Virus record (IMG/VR): IMGVR_UViG_3300011440_000017
Span: 1 to 41,126 of that record
Reading direction: 5' to 3' (one strand)
DNA length: 41,126 bases
Source: a virus
This document shows positions 5,990 to 12,733 of the stretch, one piece after another. Made by a program: the position numbers and the translations under genes. Numbering within the stretch: position 1 is the first letter of the stretch; each line of letters starts with the position of its first letter. The notes under the pieces were generated by a model that ran no database searches, was not told the DNA's origin, and worked only from the letters and a program-made list of their open reading frames with translations.

Positions 5990-6199
5990 ATGCCCGGACG
6001 AGTCCCAGAGGTAGTTTCATGGGGCATTTCGTATATCACGATTTGCGTGCCCGACAATTATACAAACGCGGAAGCGGAAGAGTTTGCAAACCGCAACCAT
6101 CCCAGCGGTACGGAATCAGGGTGGAAAGCGCCCAACGATTGCGACCGTAACAAGTGCATGGAACGCTCCGGCTGTATCCATATGAGGCTGGTATGCTGA
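5990..6199 (+). CDS. Small cysteine-containing protein, 69 aa
   Basis: I start it at 5990, four bases after the preceding stop and with GGGGAGG upstream; the frame allows a start at 5948 that would overlap the previous gene. The sequence (ISYITICVPDNYTNAEAEEF, then NDCDRNKCMERSGCIHMRLVC) has a C-terminal cluster of Cys and His (C-x4-C-x5-C-x-H, ending in C) that could bind zinc. No family recognised. Confidence 0.55.
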   Translation: MPGRVPEVVSWGISYITICVPDNYTNAEAEEFANRNHPSGTESGWKAPNDCDRNKCMERSGCIHMRLVC

Positions 6200-6244
6200 C
6201 GGCCTTATCCGGGAGCGTCTGGTTTCATTCGTCCGGAGGCTTAG

Positions 6245-6415
6245 GTGATTAGCTTATCGTTTTTTGCAGTGGTCGGCACCATCATTGGCGCGTATTTCCT
6301 AGCAGTCGCCATAACCGTTCTAGTTCTAATGATTAGAGGAATATACCAAGATGGCTACTCCCGACTACGTAAAAGACGCATTGACAAATCTGCAAGCCGT
6401 GACCGGGAGGACTGA
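6245..6415 (+). CDS. Small membrane protein with basic tail, 56 aa, GTG start
   Basis: A GTG start is supported by a strong GGAGG five bases upstream. Residues about 3-30 form one long hydrophobic segment (SLSFFAVVGTIIGAYFLAVA, then ITVLVLMI), followed by a basic tail rich in Arg and Lys (SRLRKRRIDKSASRDRE). The C-terminus is predicted to be cytoplasmic. The 3' end overlaps the next gene by 65 bases in another frame. Function unknown. Confidence 0.5.
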   Translation: MISLSFFAVVGTIIGAYFLAVAITVLVLMIRGIYQDGYSRLRKRRIDKSASRDRED

Positions 6416-6599
6416 CCTAGTTTTCCCGGTACGGACATACATTGCGAACCTAGAGGAAATCCGGTCCAAGTTGATAGCAGAGAAAGGCGATCTTGAACAC
6501 GAGCTAGCCGCGTGCTACGAAGTGGCTACCCGCAAGGCCGCCAAGAATCCGCTATATAGGCTGGCCCGCTGGTTCCAAACCCTGAGAGGTGGACAGTAA
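6351..6599 (+). CDS. Small helical protein, 82 aa
   Basis: Begins after AGAGGAA and overlaps the membrane protein gene upstream. A central coiled-coil stretch (IANLEEIRSKLIAEKGDLEH) is followed by a basic, aromatic end (LYRLARWFQTLRGGQ). It is coupled to the next frame by a TAATG overlap. No family recognised. Confidence 0.6.
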   Translation: MATPDYVKDALTNLQAVTGRTDLVFPVRTYIANLEEIRSKLIAEKGDLEHELAACYEVATRKAAKNPLYRLARWFQTLRGGQ

Positions 6600-6751
6600 T
6601 GCTTAGGCTATCTGAAAAAATAGTGTGTGAGAACATCCGCATTACGACCCTTTCCGCTACCCATAAGCGCCGCCGCAAACATGGCCTTACCGTATGGCAT
6701 GGCCTCCCGATTCTCTCTGCTGTTACTTACTTCCTAGTGAGGATGATATGA
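6599..6751 (+). CDS. Small basic protein, 50 aa
   Basis: A short frame coupled on both sides: its ATG shares a base with the previous TAA, and its own end reads ATGA with the next start. The sequence has a basic middle (SATHKRRRKHGLTVWHG) and a hydrophobic end (LPILSAVTYFLVRMI). The exact overlaps at both ends are the main evidence that it is translated. Confidence 0.45.
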   Translation: MLRLSEKIVCENIRITTLSATHKRRRKHGLTVWHGLPILSAVTYFLVRMI

Positions 6752-6996
6752 CAGCCATGGTGCATAGCATTTGCGGAGCTACAATCGCAAATTCTGTTAA
6801 GCCTGATTTCATTCCCACGAAAGGAACGATTATCGGGTCCGGTGATTTCTACCTAGCAGGAACCCAGAAACACCCATCCCCTGCAACCCCCGTAATATGT
6901 CCCGGCTGTGGGGCCCAAGTTCGCCTGCATGAATTGGAGTTTGAGCCAGATGAACGTGACAGCCCTAACAATTCACGTCCTGATAGACTGGGATAA
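6748..6996 (+). CDS. Small protein with CxxC motif, 82 aa
   Basis: Start at 6748 chosen for the ATGA overlap with the preceding gene; the frame is open upstream. It contains ICGATIANSVKPDFIPTKG, and a VICPGCGAQVRLHEL knuckle typical of half a zinc ribbon. The other metal ligands are not obvious. It overlaps the next gene by 47 bases. Confidence 0.55.
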   Translation: MTAMVHSICGATIANSVKPDFIPTKGTIIGSGDFYLAGTQKHPSPATPVICPGCGAQVRLHELEFEPDERDSPNNSRPDRLG

Positions 6997-7180
6997 TGCG
7001 CCCCCGTGGGCTCAGTTTGTAACCGTTGATAAACGGGGGGCCGTTGAAGTGCACGAATCAGAGCCCGAAGAGGAAGATGGATTCTGGGTCCGTGGAGGCT
7101 TCTGTGAAGTGGTCGGGAATATTCAGACTGTCAAGGCTGCTAAATTCGCTAACAGTGGCTCAGCGGAAATAGCCCTATGA
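6950..7180 (+). CDS. Small acidic protein, 76 aa
   Basis: Begins at the ATG nine bases after GGAG, inside the previous gene. The sequence opens with a beta-like stretch (TALTIHVLIDWDNAPPWAQF) and carries an acidic patch (HESEPEEEDGFW). It ends in ATGA with the helicase start, so it is translated with the helicase and may be a small partner or regulator of it. No family recognised. Confidence 0.55.
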   Translation: MNVTALTIHVLIDWDNAPPWAQFVTVDKRGAVEVHESEPEEEDGFWVRGGFCEVVGNIQTVKAAKFANSGSAEIAL

Positions 7181-8745
7181 TTCAGGTAGAAAAAGACTAT
7201 TTTGTAGTCCCGGCAAAGTGGTCAGCGCGGGTACGTTCCGCGCCTGAAAGAAAGTACATTGTAGCGCGTAAACTGTGGCGGCTTTCCATGAATGCCGCTA
7301 ACAGACATTTTCTCCGTGCGAACTTCACGCAAAATGAGTTTGCTTGTGACGCATGGGAACAGGCTAGGCCGGTAGGGCGACAAACAGTGGGGGCGGTAGA
7401 CGGGACCGGGCGGTTTCCTTCTAGCCCTATCGGCCTTTTGTCTCACCAGCGGGAAGCGCTGGATAAAGCGTATAACAAACGCGCATTCGCATTCTTTCAT
7501 GAAATGGGGTCGGGCAAGTCCCGCACTCTTCTAGAACTGTGGAAGCAATATTTCCTAGAGGGTAGGATTGCTGAATCCTGGGTCATTTGCCTTAATACTC
7601 TGATAGGCAATTGGCATGAACAAATCGGCCTGTGGGCCCCGGAACTAAAAGACCGTATCGAAGTGTATGGGGTTTCATCGCTGCAAGCCGGGGGCCTTCC
7701 TGATAGGCTCCGAGAGCGCACGCATGACCATCTAGCGATTGGTGTAGACGAGTCCCAATCAATCAAGAATTTCAAGGCCCGCCGCTCTGAGGTAGTACAG
7801 GAGCTAGGATTCAAGGCCGCATTTACCGACATTTTGACAGGCACGTCAATCACGAAAGGGGTGGGCGACCTGTATAGTCAATTCCAGTTTCTAGACCCTA
7901 AAATCCTAGGCTTCCGGAGCTACTATAGTTTCCGGAATCGCTATTGTGTAATGGGTGGGTTTGAAGGTAAGCAAATTATCGGTTACCAGAACCTAAACGA
8001 ATTGCTTGCCACGATTGAGCCTTATACGCATGTGGTTTCCAACCCGGTAGACTTGCCGCCGCAGGCGCACGAAACCCGGGAAGTCAAGATATCGGCAGAA
8101 CAGAAGCGCCTTTTGCGTGAACTGAAAACGCTAATGGCGACTGAGCTAGACCGTCACCTTCTGACGGTAGCAAATGCCCTCTCATTCTATACGCGTGGTG
8201 CGCAAATCCTAGGCGGGCATTTTGCAGTAGCCCCGGGACAAGTCATCCCTTTGGAGCATAATCCAAAGCTGGAAGAACTGAAAGAGATAGTGGATGGCAC
8301 TAATCAAAAGATTGTGGTATTCTGTCGGTTTGTGCCAGAGGCTCTATTGATTCAAAAGGCGTTCCTAGAATCATGTAGAGCCGTGCGAATTGATCCGGAT
8401 ATAGAGGACCCGATTGACACCGTAAACAGGTTTCAAAAAGACCCGGCTATCCGGCTGTTGGTTGCAACGTATGGACGCGGGAGCCGTGGGTTTACCATGA
8501 CTGCGGGTAAGCTTATGGTGCGGTATTCCGGTACCTTTGCATATGAGGAATTGGTACAGTCAGAAAAGCGCATTCATCGCATCGGACAGGATGAGCCGAC
8601 AATGGTCATTGATTTGTTGGCAAATGTGGCACTTGACAGGCGCATGAAAGAGATTGCAGAAGGTAAGAAAAGCCTTGCTGATTTTGTCACCCAGAGCCTA
8701 GAACATCCGAAGGCTCTCCTATCCATGTTCGATGAGGGCCTATAA
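7177..8745 (+). CDS. SNF2-type (superfamily 2) DNA helicase/translocase
   Basis: This 522-residue ATPase probably remodels or translocates along DNA during phage replication or recombination. Visible motifs are LLSHQREAL (88-95) before Walker A HEMGSGKS (108-115), DESQ (191-194) as motif II, LTGT (220-223) as motif III, VATYGRGSRGFTMTAG as motif V and QSEKRIHRIGQ (461-471) as motif VI. The last is characteristic of SNF2 proteins. The length fits the compact single-protein phage versions without accessory domains. It is coupled by ATGA to the small gene upstream and heads the replication module, six genes before the DNA polymerase. Confidence 0.9.
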   Translation: MIQVEKDYFVVPAKWSARVRSAPERKYIVARKLWRLSMNAANRHFLRANFTQNEFACDAWEQARPVGRQTVGAVDGTGRFPSSPIGLLSHQREALDKAYNKRAFAFFHEMGSGKSRTLLELWKQYFLEGRIAESWVICLNTLIGNWHEQIGLWAPELKDRIEVYGVSSLQAGGLPDRLRERTHDHLAIGVDESQSIKNFKARRSEVVQELGFKAAFTDILTGTSITKGVGDLYSQFQFLDPKILGFRSYYSFRNRYCVMGGFEGKQIIGYQNLNELLATIEPYTHVVSNPVDLPPQAHETREVKISAEQKRLLRELKTLMATELDRHLLTVANALSFYTRGAQILGGHFAVAPGQVIPLEHNPKLEELKEIVDGTNQKIVVFCRFVPEALLIQKAFLESCRAVRIDPDIEDPIDTVNRFQKDPAIRLLVATYGRGSRGFTMTAGKLMVRYSGTFAYEELVQSEKRIHRIGQDEPTMVIDLLANVALDRRMKEIAEGKKSLADFVTQSLEHPKALLSMFDEGL

Positions 8746-8746
8746 C

Positions 8747-8821
8747 ATGAAACGACTTTTCCTAGCAATCGCGCTTATCTTTCTTCTGGCCGCATGGTCT
8801 ACTTGGGTACTGGGGGCATAG
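8747..8821 (+). CDS. 24-residue membrane micropeptide
   Basis: Two bases after the helicase stop, 24 codons encode a short basic start (MKR) and a single hydrophobic helix (LFLAIALIFLLAAWSTWVL). It lies in a gap that otherwise exactly fits between two genes, and the next start follows two bases after its stop. It resembles a bare signal anchor; translation is plausible but unproven. Confidence 0.4.
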   Translation: MKRLFLAIALIFLLAAWSTWVLGA

Positions 8822-8823
8822 CC

Positions 8824-9192
8824 ATGGAATACAAGAATGAAAAAACAGTAATACACGTAACGCCTGAGGCTATCAAGAGGGCTCGCAAATCGCTAATGCT
8901 GGCTAACAAATGGGCTAATGATGTAGCCCCCAAGTTTGCCAATGGCGTAAAAGCTGTTATCGTAGACGAGAATACCGCATGGGCCCTGAACCTGATAGTG
9001 CGATTCTCTAATAGTCACCCGACACTGGGGGGCGAAGAACGATGCCTAGCCTGTACGGCATTGGAGTATATGTCAATAGTCGAAAGCTGCCATTGCCCAG
9101 ACTGCGGAAAAGACCTTAGAACCATGGTTGACAATGATCATCATGCCTGCAACAATCACTGTAACGTAGATATCCCACCCGAAGGAGCATAG
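8824..9192 (+). CDS. Putative zinc-binding protein, 122 aa
   Basis: The start at 8824 follows GGGGG and the micropeptide stop; the frame extends upstream through that peptide. The N-terminal half is helical and basic (TPEAIKRARKSLMLANKWAN). The C-terminal half carries Cys/His clusters (CLAC, CHCPDCGK, HHACNNHC) that could form one or two zinc sites. Position between the helicase and the ssDNA-related genes suggests a nucleic-acid role. No specific family recognised. Confidence 0.65.
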   Translation: MEYKNEKTVIHVTPEAIKRARKSLMLANKWANDVAPKFANGVKAVIVDENTAWALNLIVRFSNSHPTLGGEERCLACTALEYMSIVESCHCPDCGKDLRTMVDNDHHACNNHCNVDIPPEGA

Positions 9193-9195
9193 CAA

Positions 9196-9585
9196 ATGAG
9201 CGCACTAACTTTGCTGATCGAACAGATGGCCGCAATCGGTGACCAACTGGACGCGTTGGAAGAGACTCGCAAGCCCCTGCAAAAAGAATATGACCGCCTG
9301 CGCTTGGAAGCGATCCCATCCCAGATGGCAGAAGAGGACATTACTTCTGTTACTGGCGGCTTCGGCCGTTGCACCCTCACGTCTGACCTATACGTGAGCG
9401 CTCCCGATAAGCGCACGCTTCACAAGTGGCTGGAAGAGTCGGGCAATGATGCCATGATCCAGCCGACCGTAAACGCCCAGACCCTCAAAGCCTTTTGCAA
9501 GGAACAGATGGGTAAGGGCAAAGAGCTACCGGACGGGATTCTCAAAGTCACCCCGTTCAGTAGGGCAGTCATCTACACCAAGTAG
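9196..9585 (+). CDS. Conserved phage replication-module protein, 129 aa
   Basis: Preceded by AAGGAG. An N-terminal coiled coil (LLIEQMAAIGDQLDALEE, residues about 5-40) leads to a domain with GFGRCTLTSDLYVSAP, then LHKWLEESG, IQPTVNAQTLKAFCKEQM, and LKVTPFSRAVIY. I recall this ending, Q-P-T-V-x-x-x-T-L-K-A-F followed by V-T-P-F, from uncharacterised phage proteins encoded beside ssDNA-binding and recombination genes. The exact role is unknown. It probably belongs to the same operon as the next gene. Confidence 0.7.
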   Translation: MSALTLLIEQMAAIGDQLDALEETRKPLQKEYDRLRLEAIPSQMAEEDITSVTGGFGRCTLTSDLYVSAPDKRTLHKWLEESGNDAMIQPTVNAQTLKAFCKEQMGKGKELPDGILKVTPFSRAVIYTK

Positions 9586-9622
9586 CTGACGATTTTCAAC
9601 TGACGAAATGAGGAATACGAAA

Positions 9623-10369
9623 ATGGCTAAGAATCAAGACGTGGCGGTAAAGTCGAATCACGGGATCACTGTCATGCAGGAACGTCCCTCCTACATGGAC
9701 CCGGAATCGAAGCGCGGTTCGGAGGACGTGACGCAAAACGATATCACGCTCCCACGAATCGAAGTCCTGCAAGCGCTTTCCCCCCAGATTAAGCGCTCCG
9801 ATGCCAAGTATATCGAAGGCGCGGAACAGGGGATGATTTTCAACACCATTTCCGGCGAACTGTACGGGGATAACATCGTCTTTATCCCCATCGTGTTTCG
9901 CAAGGAATACATCATCTGGCAGAGCCGCGATTCTGGCGGCGGCTTCGTGGGCAGTTACCCCACGGAAGAGGAAGCCGTTTCCGCGTTGACGGAACTGGAC
10001 AATCCGGATGACCATGAAGTCAATCTTCATGCCGTGAACTTCGTCTATCTGGTGCACCCCAACGGTGTGCTGGAAGAGGCTGTTTTCAGCTGGTCCCGTT
10101 CCAAGCTGAAAGTCTCCCGGAAGCTCAACGCTTTGGTACAGATGGCTCCCGGGGACCGTTTCTCCAAAGTCTACAAGCTTCGCGCCATCGAAGAGAAGGG
10201 CAAGAAAGGCGAGTATTACAGCTACGATATCAAGCCCCTCGGCTATGTAGCAGAGGACGTTTACAAGCGGGCTGAAAAGCTGTTCAACGCTATCAAGGCT
10301 GGCGAACGTGCCATTGCCTACGGCGAAAACGAGGAAGATGCAGCAGAGGTTACTGATCCCGTCATCTGA
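9623..10369 (+). CDS. Probable phage DNA-interacting replication protein, 248 aa
   Basis: The ATG at 9623 is preferred because AGGAA lies eight bases upstream; another ATG occurs at 9608. The sequence has the pattern of an uncharacterised phage family: NDITLPRIEVLQALSPQIK near residue 40-60, then IVFIPIVFRKEYIIW and a lysine-rich C-terminal domain ending in an acidic tail (GENEEDAAEV). An acidic C-terminus, an adjacent polymerase and a strong terminator right after it are reminiscent of ssDNA-binding proteins. That role is inferred from context, not from a recognised OB-fold motif. Confidence 0.65.
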   Translation: MAKNQDVAVKSNHGITVMQERPSYMDPESKRGSEDVTQNDITLPRIEVLQALSPQIKRSDAKYIEGAEQGMIFNTISGELYGDNIVFIPIVFRKEYIIWQSRDSGGGFVGSYPTEEEAVSALTELDNPDDHEVNLHAVNFVYLVHPNGVLEEAVFSWSRSKLKVSRKLNALVQMAPGDRFSKVYKLRAIEEKGKKGEYYSYDIKPLGYVAEDVYKRAEKLFNAIKAGERAIAYGENEEDAAEVTDPVI

Positions 10370-10379
10370 TCCGCCTGCG

Positions 10380-10416
10380 GGCCCGCCCTCGGTTAGCCGG
10401 GGGCCGGGCCTTTTTT
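10380..10416 (+). terminator. Rho-independent terminator
   Basis: A 13-base-pair stem with one bulged C (arms 10380-10392 and 10397-10410, loop TTAG) is followed by TTTTTT at 10411-10416. It lies just after the abundant-protein type gene at 9623 and would reduce, not abolish, expression of the polymerase genes beyond. Confidence 0.9.
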
Positions 10417-10432
10417 CTTAGGAGTAAATGTC

Positions 10433-10702
10433 ATGCTACTTAAAGACGATATGGTAGAGGCATACAAGCTATTTATGGCCGCTGCTTTGACCGGAAGTGT
10501 CCGGCTCCTTAATGAAAGAAATGAAGAAGATGATGCCTGCACTTTTAATGCAGAGGGATTGGCAGAGGACGCTAATGACATTGCGACTGCGGCCCTAGCA
10601 TGGCTAGAAGGCTATGAAGAAGGCTATGAAGCCATGCGGCAGAATGAACGGGAGCTAGAGAGAGAAGCCGCAGCGAAGCGAGAGGGAAGGAAAAATGAAT
10701 GA
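10433..10702 (+). CDS. Small acidic helical protein, 89 aa
   Basis: Good ribosome site (AGGAG). An all-helical, acidic protein (KDDMVEAYKLFMAAALTGSV, NERNEEDDACTFNAEG) that ends in a coiled coil (MRQNERELEREAAAKREGRK). It overlaps the next gene by eight bases. No family recognised. Its position just before the DNA polymerase suggests an accessory part in replication, but nothing in the sequence shows this. Confidence 0.65.
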   Translation: MLLKDDMVEAYKLFMAAALTGSVRLLNERNEEDDACTFNAEGLAEDANDIATAALAWLEGYEEGYEAMRQNERELEREAAAKREGRKNE

Positions 10703-10934
10703 CATTGATAAAGATTGGCCGGATAACCTACCCAATTTCCACAAGGCTCCGCGCGACGAAGTGACCCCAGTATATGTAGCGCCTCTGCCGGAGCCGGTTC
10801 CCTCTTGGGTGCTGGGAGCATGGGGACCAAAACCCGATTACTATACCGCTGAGCAAATGAACGCACATTATCAGCGTGGTTTTCACGATGGATATGAACG
10901 CCGCCATATGGAAGTATTGGCCGCCCTCGCATGA
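10695..10934 (+). CDS. Small hypothetical protein, 79 aa
   Basis: Overlaps the genes on both sides, ending in ATGA with the polymerase start. The sequence is proline-rich in the middle (PVYVAPLPEPVPSWVLG) and ends with a YYTAEQMNAHYQRGFHDGYE segment. Similar short Y-x-x-G-x-x-D/x-G-x segments occur in many small phage proteins of unknown function. Coupling to the polymerase suggests co-expression. Confidence 0.6.
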   Translation: MNDIDKDWPDNLPNFHKAPRDEVTPVYVAPLPEPVPSWVLGAWGPKPDYYTAEQMNAHYQRGFHDGYERRHMEVLAALA

Positions 10935-12733
10935 CTGACATTCTCGCCGTCGATACGGAAGCCACTGGCCTAGGTCCGAAAGACCGGGCCATTGGTATAT
11001 CGTGGCAGATTACCGGGGAGGCCCCTCGGTACATCGATTTGCGTGAGGACGGAGCGGGGGAGTTTCTAAACATCCTAGACTGTACGGATGAGATACCCCT
11101 TGCCTGCCATAATGCCAGCTACGATTATCGCATGCTATATAATGCGGGTATCCGGCTTCCAATGAAACGGCTACAGGATACAGTCATTCGCGCCACCCTA
11201 CTAGATGAACATGAATACAGCTATAGTCTAGACAATCAGGGAGAGAAGTATCTAGGGCGCAAAAAGGAAACAGGAATATGGGACCAGATGGCAGAGCTAT
11301 TTGGGGGTAAGCCTACGCGCTCCGCCCAGATCGGCAGATTGCACATGGCTCCAAAGGCTTTGGTGGAAACCTATGCCATGCCCGATGCGGAATTGTGCCA
11401 CGACCTTTGGCAGAATCAGGAACGACGGATAGAGGAACAGGGCATCCGTAAGATTGTTGATTTTGAACAGTCGGTAATGCCTACTATTATCCGGTCGGAA
11501 ATGAGGGGCATACGAGTAGACGAAGCGGCTGCTAACGCGGCCGTTGATAAGCTGACCATTGAGATTGACAGGCAAAAGGCGCGGCTATTTGAGCTAACCG
11601 GATGCGTATTTAATCTGGACAGCCCCAAGCAGGTAGCGGCCCTATATAAACCCCGCATGATTGACGGGGTGTGGTTTACGCAAGATGGTACACCCCTTCC
11701 TGCGACACCCGGTGGCGATCCTAGTTTCGGCGCTGAATCCCTAAGGAGAATCAACGATGCGCTATCCACTGGTATTCTTGAAACTCGTTCCCTTGTCAAA
11801 ACGCGGGATACTTTTCTTCGTGGACATATCCTGCGAAATGCCATCAACGGACGGGTATACCCAAGTATACATCAAACAAAGGGAGAGGATGGAGGAACAG
11901 GAACCGGCCGTTTTTCTTATACAGAACCGGCCATGCAACAAATCCCCTCCCGTAACCTAGAAGTTGCAGGAGTAGTAAAGCCCATTTTCCTACCGGAAGA
12001 GGGGCAGGTATGGTTGGACGCTGATATGCACTCTTTTGAAGTGCGTGTTTTCGTGCATCTGGTCAATAACCCTGCGCTGATTGCGAAGTTCCTAGAAAAT
12101 CCACGGCTTGATTATCACCAGCACGTAGCCGACCTAACCGGGCTCCCGCGCAAGGCTGCTTTTTCAGGCGAGCCTAATGCCAAAGAGCTAAACCTTTCCA
12201 TGATTATGGGATGCGGGGACGGTTTGGTAGCTATGAAGATGGGCCTTCCGTGGGAATGGGATGAATTCAAAAAGGGCCGTGAGACTTTCCGTTATCGGAA
12301 AGCTGGCCCAGAGGCAAGGAAGATAATCGAACGCTACCATAAGCTAGTTCCCGGCGTACGGGAATTCGCTAAGCGTGCGCGTGCCACGACGGCTAAATTC
12401 GGATACCTAGAAACCTACATGGGGCGGAGACTGCGCTTCCCCAGAGGGATTAGCAATCATAAATCGCAGGCGCTAGCTGTGCAATCAACAGCAGCGGATA
12501 TCAACAAAATGAACTGGCTACTTATTGAACAGGCGCTAGGTAACGACGGACGCCTACTTTTGAACACCCATGACAGTTATGGAATGTCGGTCCCTGTTGA
12601 CTGGCAACCCGCATGGGGCAGAGTGCAGGAAGCTGTACGAGACGGTTTCCCTTGGTTCAGAGTCCCGCTAATCCTAGAACTTTCCGGGGTAGGAGGTAAT
12701 TGGTGGGAGGCATTGCATGGAACTCAACATTGA
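10931..12733 (+). CDS. Family A DNA polymerase with 3'-5' proofreading domain
   Basis: This 600-residue replicative polymerase carries a DnaQ-like exonuclease at the N-terminus: Exo I D8/E10 (VDTEATGLG), Exo II N61/D65 (HNASYDYR), Exo III Y148/D152. Polymerase motif A is D365 with E370 and R372 (DMHSFEVR). Motif B has K418 but Leu (L422) at the E. coli 762 position and Met (M426) at the tyrosine-766 position. Motif C reads THDS (H547, D548, S549), with Ser replacing the usual Glu. No 5'-3' nuclease domain is present, as in T7-type enzymes. The 3' end overlaps the primase-helicase gene by 17 bases. Confidence 0.95.
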   Translation: MTDILAVDTEATGLGPKDRAIGISWQITGEAPRYIDLREDGAGEFLNILDCTDEIPLACHNASYDYRMLYNAGIRLPMKRLQDTVIRATLLDEHEYSYSLDNQGEKYLGRKKETGIWDQMAELFGGKPTRSAQIGRLHMAPKALVETYAMPDAELCHDLWQNQERRIEEQGIRKIVDFEQSVMPTIIRSEMRGIRVDEAAANAAVDKLTIEIDRQKARLFELTGCVFNLDSPKQVAALYKPRMIDGVWFTQDGTPLPATPGGDPSFGAESLRRINDALSTGILETRSLVKTRDTFLRGHILRNAINGRVYPSIHQTKGEDGGTGTGRFSYTEPAMQQIPSRNLEVAGVVKPIFLPEEGQVWLDADMHSFEVRVFVHLVNNPALIAKFLENPRLDYHQHVADLTGLPRKAAFSGEPNAKELNLSMIMGCGDGLVAMKMGLPWEWDEFKKGRETFRYRKAGPEARKIIERYHKLVPGVREFAKRARATTAKFGYLETYMGRRLRFPRGISNHKSQALAVQSTAADINKMNWLLIEQALGNDGRLLLNTHDSYGMSVPVDWQPAWGRVQEAVRDGFPWFRVPLILELSGVGGNWWEALHGTQH

